Shown in pieces: positions 16,699 to 26,500 of a DNA stretch of 64,000 nucleotides. Numbering within the stretch: position 1 is the stretch's first letter; every line of letters begins with the position of its first letter. The notes beneath the pieces are model-generated. The model searched no databases and had not been told where the DNA came from. It saw only the letters and a program-made list of their open reading frames with translations. This DNA is from a bacterium BMS3Bbin08 (GTDB lineage: Bacteria > Nitrospirota > Thermodesulfovibrionia > UBA6902 > BMS3Bbin08): the NCBI GenBank assembly GCA_002897775.1, contig BDTR01000051.1:1-64000 (forward strand), in the 5' to 3' direction. The position numbers were made by a program, and so were the translations under genes.

Positions 16699-16737
16699 TA
16701 AAAAAGCGGTTCTCATTTTGAGAGCCGCTTTTTTTGT
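16699..16737 (+). terminator. rho-independent terminator after ppdK
   Basis: AGCGGTTCTC and GAGAGCCGCT form a 10-bp stem with one wobble and a TTTT-rich loop region, followed by seven T. A run of A on the left side lets it also work for the minus-strand hicBA unit. Confidence 0.9.
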
Positions 16738-16843
16738 TTTGTTAAAACCGTCTATCGAAGTTAAACCTTAGATAATTTTTCTGGATATAATCGATGAAAT
16801 CAGCGGCAGCTATTAACCTTCATCTGGATTTTTTTGTCAGGGT

Positions 16844-17032
16844 TTACTTTATTTGCTTTATGCCAAGGTCTTTGCATATCTTTCTGGCGAGGTTATCGTT
16901 GATTTCTGCATGCCTTGGCACAGATGATCGTTTGTTATGATTCGGATTCCACCACCATGAATGACAACTGCCTTCTCTGACAAACTCGCACCCCTGTGAT
17001 CGCAGATACTTCAGCAACTCATTGCGTTTCAT
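16844..17032 (-). CDS. hicA: HicA-type mRNA interferase toxin
   Basis: 62 aa, normal for HicA. It has the double-stranded-RNA-binding-like fold pattern: MKRNELLKYLRSQGCEFVR, the active-site region GSCHSWWW with the conserved His, and SVPRHAEI. HicA cleaves mRNA when its antitoxin is lost. The start overlaps the stop of hicB by 4 bp. Here the antitoxin gene comes first, the reverse of E. coli. Confidence 0.88.
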   Translation of the reverse strand: MKRNELLKYLRSQGCEFVREGSCHSWWWNPNHNKRSSVPRHAEINDNLARKICKDLGIKQIK

Positions 17033-17241
17033 ACTGCAATTTTTTCTTCAATAAATCCGGATCCTACTGCAGCAATAGCATCTTTGCGATTAAATTCAAG
17101 CGCCTCTTTTAACGTAAGTCTAAGGCTTTCAATAAGCTTCTCACGTGTTCGTTCCTGACAATTCACACCTGGGATTTCCTCTACCCATCCAATCCACCAA
17201 TCACCCTCCTGCTTCACTACAGCGGTGAATTCTGCATTCAT
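17029..17241 (-). CDS. hicB: HicB-type antitoxin
   Basis: 70 aa with the partial RNase H-like HicB fold (FTAVVKQEGDWWIGWVEEIPGVN, then a helix beginning TREKLIESL). It neutralises HicA. No DNA-binding domain is present in this short form, so autoregulation may differ from long HicB proteins. First gene of the pair; ribosome site GGAGG precedes the ATG. Confidence 0.88.
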   Translation of the reverse strand: MNAEFTAVVKQEGDWWIGWVEEIPGVNCQERTREKLIESLRLTLKEALEFNRKDAIAAVGSGFIEEKIAV

Positions 17242-17397
17242 GGCATGCCCTCCTTTCAGATAATTTAATTATACCTTTTTTGACGCTACGTTACATAGGG
17301 CATGGTTAATGTATATGTCCAATGTCAAGGTTTATCCGCCTCCGGCGTGCCTGCCCACCCGTTAGTGTGGTGGGGCTGACCCCCCGTCTTTCCTTTT

Positions 17398-17757
17398 TCA
17401 TGGGAAATAGAAATGAGTTTTAAGACTATCGCCAAATTTATGCATTGCCAATATCAACAAAACAACATATAAAACCCCTATGAGCAGTTGATATGACATT
17501 CGCCCTGGTGATATTTGTTTGTTTTTTCTATTTGGATCTATGGTATCGCTTATTTTGTCAGAAAATAACTTTTCACCAATAAATTCTCCTACAAGCAAAA
17601 CTGGAACTGCAAATATAATAATTAATATCCAGCCTATTAAAGTTTTTGGCCAAATACCGCTAATAAAAGCAACGGGAACACCTAAAAAAACTGCAATCGC
17701 GATATGTTTCAGTATGCTACTAATAATCTGCTTTGAATTAATATTATTGATAGTCAT
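17398..17757 (-). CDS. unknown membrane protein (119 aa)
   Basis: No family recognised. Three membrane segments (about 18-34, 39-60, 90-106) with a polar stretch rich in Asp, Lys and Arg between the second and third. It is in the accessory region between hicBA and the GeoRSP-like genes and is flanked by repeat-rich spacers. Codon use is more A/T-rich than that of the housekeeping genes, as is that of the next membrane gene, which suggests both were acquired. Confidence 0.55.
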   Translation of the reverse strand: MTINNINSKQIISSILKHIAIAVFLGVPVAFISGIWPKTLIGWILIIIFAVPVLLVGEFIGEKLFSDKISDTIDPNRKNKQISPGRMSYQLLIGVLYVVLLILAMHKFGDSLKTHFYFP

Positions 17758-17836
17758 TTAATAATTAGTAGACTGCTTTATGCGCCCTTAATGTAAAATG
17801 TCAAGGGCTGACCCCGAATTCACTCCTTCTCACTTT

Positions 17837-17855
17837 ATCGAAGTCGGACTTCGAT
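17837..17855. repeat. snap-back palindrome
   Basis: ATCGAAGTC-G-GACTTCGAT, 9-bp perfect arms with one base between. Confidence 0.6.
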
Positions 17856-17901
17856 TTATGGGGTTAGGTTTTCCTTGAAATCAATAAGTTACAGTAAATA
17901 C

Positions 17902-17932
17902 AACCTGTCCCACCTCGGAGGTGGGACAGGTT
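17902..17932. repeat. 14-bp inverted repeat
   Basis: AACCTGTCCCACCT, a 3-base centre, then its exact reverse complement. No T-run on either strand that would make a convincing terminator. Confidence 0.65.
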
Positions 17933-17986
17933 TAGCCGCCTAGTCGTGTGGTAGGGTTTGACCCTTATTTCCTTCAAGACATCTCT

Positions 17987-18523
17987 TTAAAAGAGTTTAA
18001 TTATCTCCATTACATTGCCAAAATAGACTAAAAAAAGAAATATGAAAAACATCGATATAAAAGGAATTGTCAAAACAACAAATGATCCGTAAAATGTCAC
18101 CAGTTCCTTCTCTTCAACTGCCTTTTTATAGTTTCCCGTCCTGACCGATTGAAAAATAACAAGCACAATGCTAAGTGCTACAGAGGCTATTAACATCAAA
18201 TATATTTTTCCTGTGAAACGTGTGAGTACAGCACCCATCAGAATAATGAATAAGACTGGAATGAGTTGCCTGACATTTAATCCCATTCTGGATCGGCTTT
18301 CTTTGTCATGACAGATATCCGCAAAAAATTCCTTTGTAGATTCGCTGTAAATAAAGGCAACCACCAGAGCAATTGGTAAGCTCACTAATAGACCTATCAG
18401 CAGGCCTATTAATAGACCGGAAATGACGCCTTCTTCAAAGCCGGCAGCCACGGAAATGATAACAGTAAGAAAAATAAAAACAGGAAGGCTAAATTTTAAA
18501 GATTGTTTAATGTTTTGCTTCAT
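17987..18523 (-). CDS. unknown membrane protein (178 aa)
   Basis: No family recognised. Five to six membrane segments: about 10-28, 33-58 (a glycine/leucine-rich stretch with the repeated GLLIGLL word), 88-103, 105-125 and 145-170. A charged cytoplasmic-looking loop lies at 62-85. It resembles the 119-aa membrane protein only in style. Next gene upstream on the same strand is the SPASM protein, separated by 79 bp that include a perfect palindrome. Confidence 0.55.
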   Translation of the reverse strand: MKQNIKQSLKFSLPVFIFLTVIISVAAGFEEGVISGLLIGLLIGLLVSLPIALVVAFIYSESTKEFFADICHDKESRSRMGLNVRQLIPVLFIILMGAVLTRFTGKIYLMLIASVALSIVLVIFQSVRTGNYKKAVEEKELVTFYGSFVVLTIPFISMFFIFLFLVYFGNVMEIIKLF

Positions 18524-18539
18524 TTTAGCTTACTAATCG

Positions 18540-18568
18540 GGATTATCGAGGTTCAACCTCGATAATCC
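18540..18568. repeat. 14-bp inverted repeat between SPASM gene and membrane gene
   Basis: GGATTATCGAGGTT-C-AACCTCGATAATCC, perfect arms. Another member of the snap-back palindrome class. Confidence 0.65.
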
Positions 18569-18602
18569 GGTAAATATTTCCTTTAAAATCAATAGTTACT
18601 AC

Positions 18603-19505
18603 CTACGCGAAGGTCGCGGGTTTCGGACACGCGGGGTCAGGTTTATCAAGCGTGCCCAATAACACATACGCCCTTCCCCTGCATCCACCTATGCACTGAT
18701 CAACCTCTTTGCATTTAGCGCACTCAGTAGGCGGTTTGGACAACTGCTGTCTGATATTCTTTCTATCGTCTGACGAAAAAATGTCTTTAAGGGTCATGTT
18801 CTTAAGGTTTCCCATGGAAACAGGCAATAATGAGCACGGCATAACATCAAGGTGTTCAGATATATAGACCATTGTCTTTGCTCCGTTACAGCCCTCAGCA
18901 TTGGGATCGGTCTTTTTGAAAAACAGCTCCCACAGGAAGGGATCGTGAATGCTTAGTTTCACCTTTTTTACATGCCGGCGCTTTATGTTTTTTTTCAGCC
19001 ATTTGATCTCATCAGGCCCAGGGCAGAATAGCTCGTTTCCATTTACTCTGGGTATCGGAAACTCGATATGCTCAATATTGTTTTCAAAACATAAAGATAT
19101 AACAGACGGGATATCGTTCCAGTTGTTTTTTCTGATATCAAAGGAAACTCCAATTGGATAACCCTGCTTCATGGCATTTTTTATGCTGTTGATATCAGAA
19201 CCAAGGTTTTCCAAAGAATCTGCCTCAGCATAAACACGCTTTAAATTATATCCCAGCAAAGAATTGTCAGGGGAATCAAAAAAAGAGCTTTTAACTGTAA
19301 GAATGGTCCTTATATCTGTTTTTTTTAGCCTGTTTAATATTTCAGGCGTTCCGGGGTTGAATGATGAAGAGTCATTCCTCAGGTTAAGAACAAAGACCTT
19401 TGTACTGACAAGGTCAGAACATATCTGTTCTGTGATCTTCTCATCTGAATGAGATGGAGAAATATCCCAGTAAATTATGAAAGGACTGATTAGTTCATGG
19501 TTCAT
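18603..19505 (-). CDS. SPASM-domain protein without radical SAM cysteines (GeoRSP-type)
   Basis: 300 aa. The N-terminal part has the layout of a radical SAM barrel but lacks the CxxxCxxC triad. The C-terminal part has the auxiliary-cluster SPASM cysteines: one Cys in AEGCNG, one in MPCSLLP, then CAKC, CIGGC and a last Cys in DPACP. This matches the SPASM-only partner of the GeoRSP system (a PqqD-like protein, a radical SAM/SPASM enzyme and a SPASM protein, named from Geobacter). Its role is unknown, perhaps a substrate- or electron-handling partner. It follows the radical SAM gene after repeat copy A2. Confidence 0.75.
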   Translation of the reverse strand: MNHELISPFIIYWDISPSHSDEKITEQICSDLVSTKVFVLNLRNDSSSFNPGTPEILNRLKKTDIRTILTVKSSFFDSPDNSLLGYNLKRVYAEADSLENLGSDINSIKNAMKQGYPIGVSFDIRKNNWNDIPSVISLCFENNIEHIEFPIPRVNGNELFCPGPDEIKWLKKNIKRRHVKKVKLSIHDPFLWELFFKKTDPNAEGCNGAKTMVYISEHLDVMPCSLLPVSMGNLKNMTLKDIFSSDDRKNIRQQLSKPPTECAKCKEVDQCIGGCRGRAYVLLGTLDKPDPACPKPATFA

Positions 19506-19588
19506 AGCTGATAGCTCATAGACAAAATGACCGTTATACGTTAATAGTTATTCGTTAATCGTAAGTAATTCAATAAATGCAAATCATA

Positions 19589-19719
19589 GCTCCCCGTAAG
19601 GTTCTTCTTGAAAGGGCGAACCTAAAATCACGGGGTAAATACATAGTTCATAGCTAATTCTTTACAATTCTCTATTCACAATTCACTTTTCTCGGCCTTC
19701 ATCGATTCTCTATTCACGG
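19589..19719. repeat. repeat family A, copy 2
   Basis: Second copy of the element at 3781-3950, without the roughly 40-bp palindrome-bearing insert. Its edge provides the stop codon of the radical SAM gene. A short related piece lies near 21172-21207. Confidence 0.8.
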
Positions 19720-20720
19720 TCGTTAACCCAGCAGTGCGGGTCAGGGTTATTAATATCACCGGTAAGTGCAAGCGCCCGAGCTGTACATCCGCCAAGACAG
19801 TCCGCGTAAGAACCGCATTTTACGCATTTGCCCTTTGGCTGTTTGTGCCTCATTTTCTCAAGCACTTCTGACTTAAACCACACGTCCTTAAGCTCGTCCT
19901 TTATTATATTGCCTATCACAGTGGGAATAAATCCACACGGCGTTATGTCGCCGTTTGATTTTATGTTCAATGATAACTTACCGCACACGCTCCCCTTGAC
20001 CATTGAATGACTGCTTTTTGAACCAAGAGACGCGATTATCGGGTCGTCAAGCGATATTATGATGCCTTCTGTCTTTTGCCTGGCCTCGATCGCCTTCAGG
20101 TAAAACTCCTTCCACTCCCGGGCGCTCAGGTCCAGCCTGTCCTTATTGGAATATCCAAGGCCCGAGCATTTGAAATTATGAAAGTTCAGATGCCTGACCC
20201 TGTTTTGAACGGCAAAGTCAATAAGACTTTTAACATCCCTGTTGTTTATCCTGCAGATGACCGTTGATATGGATGTCTCTATCCCTGCCTCATTAAGATA
20301 TAAAAGAGCTTTTACTGCCTTCTCGTGACTGCCTTTAACACCCCTGAACTCATCATGGACCCCGGCATTATGACTGTCAATGCTTATGCCCACCTTTGCA
20401 AAGCCCGCGCTTTTAAGCTCCCGCGCTTTTTCACCGGTTATAAGAAACCCGTTGCTGTTCATGGAGACCCGCAGTCCGCGTTCTGACGCGGATTTCGCGA
20501 TATCCAGCAGGTCTTTTCTAAGCAAAGGCTCTCCGCCTCCGAAATTTATGGAAAGGACCTTTGCGTCAGCGACCTTATTAATACATTCTACAAGTACCTG
20601 CTGTTCAAGCTCTTCAGAAGGGTCGTCCCTGCTGTAGCAGTGGTCGCATTTAAAGTCGCACCTGTTTGTGATCGCCCAGTTGATAGTAATAGGCGCGCCC
20701 AGCAGGCGGTCAGTTTTCAT
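19710..20720 (-). CDS. GeoRSP-type radical SAM/SPASM enzyme
   Basis: 336 aa. The radical SAM cluster motif is CDFKCDHC (about residues 22-29), followed by the GGEPLL element that contacts SAM. The SPASM region near the C-terminus has VCGKLSLN, TPCGF, CVKC, CLGGC and a last Cys in DPHCW, for auxiliary Fe-S clusters. Such enzymes usually modify peptides or cofactors by radical chemistry. The gene overlaps the PqqD-like gene by 11 bp and precedes the SPASM-only gene. The set is typical of GeoRSP loci; the substrate is not known and no precursor peptide is seen. Confidence 0.85.
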   Translation of the reverse strand: MKTDRLLGAPITINWAITNRCDFKCDHCYSRDDPSEELEQQVLVECINKVADAKVLSINFGGGEPLLRKDLLDIAKSASERGLRVSMNSNGFLITGEKARELKSAGFAKVGISIDSHNAGVHDEFRGVKGSHEKAVKALLYLNEAGIETSISTVICRINNRDVKSLIDFAVQNRVRHLNFHNFKCSGLGYSNKDRLDLSAREWKEFYLKAIEARQKTEGIIISLDDPIIASLGSKSSHSMVKGSVCGKLSLNIKSNGDITPCGFIPTVIGNIIKDELKDVWFKSEVLEKMRHKQPKGKCVKCGSYADCLGGCTARALALTGDINNPDPHCWVNDRE

Positions 20721-21021
20721 AATATATATATCCTTTGTCCTTCAGCTCATCTAAAAATCCGGAAACGTCATTTTTGAGCGTCTTTTTATCCACCTCAAAA
20801 ATATCAGCCAGCTCGGAAACTATTTCATCTATTGTCCTGCCCTCGCACCTTTTCCATATCTCGGTGCCAAGGACATTTAGCGACAGCATATTACCCTCAA
20901 CAAACAGCACTGACGTGCCAACGTCCTCAACATCATCGCCTCTTTCAAGGCCCTCATACGCCTGCTTTTTAAGCTCGTCCTCTTCTCTCCACATGACATC
21001 AGGATTTCTGAATATTTTCAT
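20710..21021 (-). CDS. PqqD-like peptide-chaperone protein (GeoRSP-type)
   Basis: 103 aa. The C-terminal two thirds has the PqqD winged-helix pattern: LNVLGTEIWKRCEGRTIDEIVSELA, then a last helix with FLDELKDKGYI. PqqD-like proteins bind a leader peptide and deliver it to a radical SAM enzyme. Its 11-bp overlap with the radical SAM gene supports that partnership. Confidence 0.85.
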   Translation of the reverse strand: MKIFRNPDVMWREEDELKKQAYEGLERGDDVEDVGTSVLFVEGNMLSLNVLGTEIWKRCEGRTIDEIVSELADIFEVDKKTLKNDVSGFLDELKDKGYIYYEN

Positions 21022-21034
21022 TTATCTCTATTTA

Positions 21035-21068
21035 CCCCCTTGTCCAGATTCGCAAGAATCTAAGGGGG
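21035..21068. repeat. nested inverted repeat upstream of the PqqD gene
   Basis: CCCCCTT...AAGGGGG encloses AGATTC-GCAA-GAATCT. It sits in the leader between cupin and PqqD genes. The AGATTCnnnnGAATCT core is shared with the hairpin at 11683. Confidence 0.5.
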
Positions 21069-21210
21069 CCCCCTACCGTTATTCGTTAATCGTTATGCGT
21101 TAATAGTTAATTGTCAGTTGTTAACTCCCTTCAGTGATCTCAGTGCTTGCCCGCCAGTTTGTTTGGCGGGGTTACTATTCACTATTCTCGATTCTCTATT
21201 CACAGTCACT

Positions 21211-21525
21211 TTAAGCGGTAATAGACGCGAACACAAGGTTTTCATTTGTATGGTTTTTTATGCCGTGTTCCTCGCCTGCAGGCACAATGGCAATATTGCC
21301 TTTGTACACCGCCTGGGATCCGCCCCCGCCTGTCAGGAATTCCCCACAGCCTTCCAGGATTATCCATATGTGGTCTCCTTTGTGCACATGCGGTTTTATC
21401 TCCTGTCCGGGTTTCAGGCCGATAAGGTTTATGCCGGATGTATCTCCTTTCCATAGTGGTTCTTTATGCGGCTTATCATCGCTGAATTTTTTCAGCTTCT
21501 TTAAATCAAGGATCAGGTGCTTCAT
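21211..21525 (-). CDS. cupin domain protein
   Basis: 104 aa, one double-stranded beta-helix. Cupin motif 1 is seen in KPHVHKGDHIWIILEGCG (about residues 44-61) with His, His and Glu-type metal ligands; motif 2 is GNIAIVPAGEEHGIKN. Small cupins act as isomerases, dioxygenases or sensors; the substrate cannot be told. It is upstream of the GeoRSP-like genes on the same strand, separated by about 190 bp of repeat-rich spacer. Confidence 0.85.
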   Translation of the reverse strand: MKHLILDLKKLKKFSDDKPHKEPLWKGDTSGINLIGLKPGQEIKPHVHKGDHIWIILEGCGEFLTGGGGSQAVYKGNIAIVPAGEEHGIKNHTNENLVFASITA

Positions 21526-21556
21526 AATTACCCCCTGTTATTATATTGCAATAATT

Positions 21557-22195
21557 TTACGTCATGGATCCATACAGTCGTCCAAATATCTCTGACACCC
21601 TGCTGAAAAAATAAACAGAAGAGGACACATTAAGCTCTTCTTCATTCTCGACCGATCCGGAGAAACTAACACCAAAGCTGAAGGACAGCCTGTTGACAGC
21701 GGTTTGGTCATGTTCCTCCCCGGCCTGATGACCTGTCACGATCAGCATACTGCCGCCGCTTTCATTGAACCTTGAGATCGTCCCGACCTCAGAGTCGGAA
21801 AAACAGCATCCCGGCCCGGTTTCGCCAAAGAAGAGCCAGAGCTGGCCGTATTCCTCAAGTAATTTGCCGGAGATCTCAGGCGTCTCTTTCCTGTCAGTGA
21901 TCTTTATCTTAAAACTCCCCTCTTCCTGAAGAGCTGATAGCGCGTTCCTGTTAAACAACTCATTGTCAATGCCTGAACCGGAAAATGTATTATAGATCAA
22001 TATATTTCTACTGTTCGCAGAACTGCTGTTCTCTTCAAGCCAGACCGCGACATTCTCCATATATTTTTTATTGCCATACCTGCCGCTGAAAAACCTTTCA
22101 AAGCCCGCATCAAAAACAACCCCTCCCCTCTCTGCAAGCGGGTCATTATAGGTCGCGATCATGTTCTCGTCGCCAGGGTCCATAACTATCCTCAC
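21557..22195 (-). CDS. unknown protein (212 aa), DUF4350/GldG-like alpha/beta fold possible
   Basis: No clear family. The sequence alternates short strands and helices; segments such as NILIYNTFSG and GGSMLIVTGHQAG look like the Rossmann-like fold of periplasmic GldG/DUF4350 proteins, but the match is weak. No signal peptide or membrane segment. Its ATG overlaps the end of the sensor/permease chimera by 4 bp, so it may originally have followed an intact permease gene. Confidence 0.5.
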   Translation of the reverse strand: MRIVMDPGDENMIATYNDPLAERGGVVFDAGFERFFSGRYGNKKYMENVAVWLEENSSSANSRNILIYNTFSGSGIDNELFNRNALSALQEEGSFKIKITDRKETPEISGKLLEEYGQLWLFFGETGPGCCFSDSEVGTISRFNESGGSMLIVTGHQAGEEHDQTAVNRLSFSFGVSFSGSVENEEELNVSSSVYFFSRVSEIFGRLYGSMT

Positions 22196-23290
22196 ATCCT
22201 TGCCCCCGCCTTGGTAATAATGGCTGCATTCCCTCCTGATAGAGACCTGACCCCGGTTAAAAGAGGATTGTCAGTGTCCACGTAAGGCACGAACACAAGA
22301 AATTGGAAAGAATAGGCAAGAATGATCGTGCCGGCAATACTGATGAACATATATAAAAAGAACACCTTTTTCCTGAATATGGCCCATAACATTGTCATTG
22401 TTGGTATTGCTGTCACAGGGCCTCCGATAAGAAAGGCCAGTCCCGCGCCGCCGCTGAGAGTGCCGTCAGGAGAGCTTTCAACAATATCCATATATTTTCT
22501 TTCTGATTCTTTTAACTGCTGTTTCAGGTCATTTTGCGCCTCTCTCAGCTTTAGACCTCTTTCCCAGCTGAATATCCTGAGCATACCTGTCACTGCCCAG
22601 ACCGCTGTTAAGGCACAGACCGCGCGAAAAACCTGGACCGGGATCTTTACAGTGGAAACGAATGACTCCGTATTAAGCCAGTTTGAAGGAAAAAAACTGC
22701 CTTTTGACACGACAGATCCGCCCAGTATCCCGTAAACCAGAAAGGCCGTCCCCATGGCAAAGAAATATTTTCTTACGCGGATCGTTTCCAGGATATTTTT
22801 TTCACTTTGATAATACGTTATAGAAACCAAAGCCGACCAAAAGGCCGCCGGGCAGGCCCATGAGATATCTCGTCCATATGCTTCCCACCTTCCAGAAGTC
22901 ATGGGACATAAAACCTGAAGCAAGAATAAATGTCCCTATTAAGGGTGTCAGCCACCAGGCAAGAAGCCTGTACAGGCCCTTTGACCGGGTCTGACGCACA
23001 AGCTGCCTGCCGAACTCAAATAAGAAAACATATGAACCAACAAGGATAAACCAGCGGATCAGGTCAAGTGCGTGATTCCTGCCCTTGATAATTGCCCACA
23101 TGTCCACCAGCTCATTTATACCATGACATACGCCAAAGAACCCTAAAAGCCACAGGATATTTGAAATTTTAAATTCACTGGCCTCCCTGGGCCTTATCAG
23201 GATCGCGATCCCCATCACCATAAACGCGAAACCATAGACAAAAAATACAATTTCTAAATTGTTCTGGAAAAACTCATACAACATGGACAT
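22192..23290 (-). pseudogene. frameshifted chimera: membrane sensor N-terminus joined to permease C-terminus
   Basis: From 23290 a 7-TM sensor input region of the type found in front of PAS/histidine-kinase or GGDEF proteins can be read (FFQNNLEIVFFVYGFAFMVM). At about 22816 one extra base breaks the frame; after it the homologous sequence continues in the other frame (YYQSEKNILETIRV, then FFPSNWLNTESF and a coiled-coil start ERKYMDIVESS). At about 22455 the sensor similarity ends abruptly, and the remainder (AFLIGGPVTAIPTMTMLWAIF) is the C-terminal end of a DUF318/ArsP-type permease. So this is a broken gene or a recombination or assembly join. Confidence 0.75.
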
Positions 23291-23573
23291 TAATATCCTT
23301 AAAAATTATTTTTATGTGCAATTGTTTGCGGTGGGTTTTCGAAAATCAATCATAGTATAACATGCCGCAATTAAGCTCTTTCATCAGCACCTTCTCCATA
23401 ATAAGAGCAAAAACAATACCAAAAGAATTTACAAAAATGTTTTGAAAAACAGGGTATTAGAGTCTTTTTTCCATTAACAGAACTCATAGTCTGTCTTATA
23501 AAACACAGCGTTGCGCGATTTCACACAATTTGTTGATACTATTCGTAGTTATACAAGCACTAACATTCAACTA

Positions 23574-26500
23574 TTACGGCGGGTTATTATACCTGTCCAA
23601 TATCTCAACCGCGGAAAGAGCCCTGTCATATATGACTACTTCATCAATGGTGCTTCCCCATGAGCTGGCAATATACTCAATGTCTTTATTGGCTTTCTCG
23701 GTACTGCCTACATATGCTCCATCGATATAATAATCCTGCTGACTCCCATACCCTGTTACAGCCAGGTGATGCCAGCCCGGCAACAACAGGCTCATATCAT
23801 ATCCCGAGTCTCTAAAGTACGGGCTGCCGCAATGTTGATAGCAGCGCATCCCGAGGTGATTTGAAGTCTGGTCCACAACGACATGAGAGTCATATGGCCA
23901 ATCATCGCTGTTTCCAACTACAAGGTAATGACTGTTTGATACATCAGCAAGCGGCGCTTCAAACCATGTCTCAAAAGTCCAGTTTTCACCAACAACAATA
24001 TTTTGAGTTATAAAAATATAACTTCCGTAACCACCAAACAACAGTGCGGTGCCGGATTTGCCGGTTGTCCATGTGGCGCCTGAAATGGTGCCGTCATGGT
24101 ATCCTGTTTCATCGTTGGCTACACTGCCGCTTCCTTCATCAAGTTTATAGTAGGCTATAACACCTGAAGGCAGGTCTAAACCAAAGTTTCCGGTTATATC
24201 GATTGATTCTGTGATAATGCGCTCAAGGCTGTCCTTTATAGTTCCATCAAGGGTCATAATATCTCCCTGCGCTATGGCAGGAGCTGAAACTCCGGCACTC
24301 AGTGTAACGGTCAGGGTATCATTGGTATAAGTTGTTGTGCTCCAGACAGCACTTCCAATGGCGCCTGCTCCGTCTTTCCATAAATGGCCGTTATCAAGGG
24401 CAAGCACAGTATCAATGTTGGCTGCATCAATGACCGCGCCATCTGTCTCGCCGTCAAAGATGATAATTACCTTGTCGCCTGCCTGGATCCCCACTCCACT
24501 GCCTGAGGCATCAGAAGCAATCGCACTGCTGAGATGAGCACCATAGCGCGCCCTGACCTCACTGGCTGTTAATGCCTTATTATAAATTATCACCTCATCA
24601 ATGGCGCCGTCAAAATAGTAACTGCCGTCACCCCTTGACCCTATTCTGAGCGGGTTTGCATTGACAGCGGCATCATTAACAAAAGGAACTTCTTCCAATA
24701 ACAGCCCGTTTTTATAAATCCTCAGATAATTCCCGTTATAGGTAAATAAAATATGGGTCCATATATCTATAGGTATAATATTATTTTGCTGGACATAGAG
24801 ATCATAGTTAAAGCCGTCCTGCCCCGGTTCACTGCCCCATTTTACCGCTAACTTTCCGTAATGGGCATAATACGGCCATGTAAAATCTATCAACTGATAC
24901 GCGGAATCCTTTGATATATATGCCATGTAATCTGTTTCACTGTTCTTTTTGGTCCATAATTCAACAGAACCGGAAGCCGTCAGGTCAAGCGAATCTGAAT
25001 CCGGCACCTCGACATAAGAACCCGTTCCATCAAAGCTCAGTGCACTGCCTGTTTTACCGGCTGTCCATACAGCACCTGAAATTGTACCGTCATTGTTATT
25101 TATTGTTTCATCATAGACCACAGAATTGACTCCCTCATCAAATTTCCAGTACGCGACTGCAAAAGCAAGTGAGGCACCTTCCGGATCAGACGCTATTGCC
25201 TTGTATTTATCGTCAGTAGATATCGTCGTGCCATTATTGTACACCTCCAGTTCCAGGCCGGCCGGAACTGAAACGCTGTTGAAACCGGCAAACTGCAGAC
25301 CTGAAACAGTGAGTTTATTGCCAAAGTCAAAGTCAGCAGACACATCAATGACCACTGTCTTGTCCAAGTCCTCATAGCTGACAGCAGGATCAACAGCGCC
25401 AACGCCGGTAACATGCATCGCAGGAGCGCTTACGCCGGTATCCCAGGTCATATCAAGAGCAGCCGGGATCTTTATCCTGATATCGTTAGCAGCAGTGATC
25501 GTCAGAGTATCGGTTGACTCTATAATTGTAAGAGGTGAAGCGGCAGCAGCCGGGTCTCCAACCATAAACATCTGCTCACTCTCTGATGCTATGCTCGGGT
25601 CCGTAAGAGAAAGTACAACGGGTGTCCGCGTATATGACCAGTCACTATGACAGGCAGACAGGTTACAGGTATTGGAGCCATTCCTGTCATCAAACAGTAT
25701 CCCGCCGGTACTGTTTGCAAGTGTTGTATCTGACGGCGGCTTTGGAGTGTAGTAAAAACTAAGCCCCGGCACCTTGTCAGTCGTTCCCGGAGTACTTATC
25801 AGTTCACCGTGCCTGATCATGGCTGGTGAAGGAGAGCCATGGACATTATGGCAGGTAGGACAACTAAGCCTGGAAGTATTTGTGCCTTCCCAGTCGGAAT
25901 ACCACCAGCTACCTACATTACTCAAATGATACCCATGTAAATTTTCTCCACTGTAAAAGTCGACGTCACTATAGTTAGTCTCAGGGGCACGGGGATCCTG
26001 GACGCAAAACATCCCATCTGTATCGCTGTGACATTGCAGACAGAGCCTGAAACTATTTACATCGCAACTATCCGAGGTCGGAATATTCATTGGTTCCTGC
26101 CCGTTTACCAGAGAAAGCCGGTAGCCGGTACGGTAGTTGTCGCTTAAGGCAGTGTATGTACGATGTTGATGGTCTATATGCGTTATGGTTGAATCGTGGC
26201 ATTCAAGACATCCGTAATCAGCCCCTGCCCTGCCGGTGGCGGGATAACTGGCAGTTGCTCCATGACCGGTCCTGTAGTACCCCCACCCTGTTCCATAAGG
26301 GTATACCCCGCTTTCGTCCCCAATAACATTCGGGGCAGGCACAGTGCCGGTACCGTCCTGCATATCATTCGCAGGCGTTTCATCATGACAGCCGGCACAC
26401 CATTTCTCTTTGCCGGACGCAAGGTTTGAGCCTGAATACGCACCGGCAGACCAGTTGTTTTTAGCTCCTATAGTCGCGTCACCCACTCCGTCATAGGCGC

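Noticed and set aside
22192-22923. Separate intact membrane gene
   Set aside because: Its first half continues the sensor in the shifted frame and its second half is a permease end; not an independent gene.
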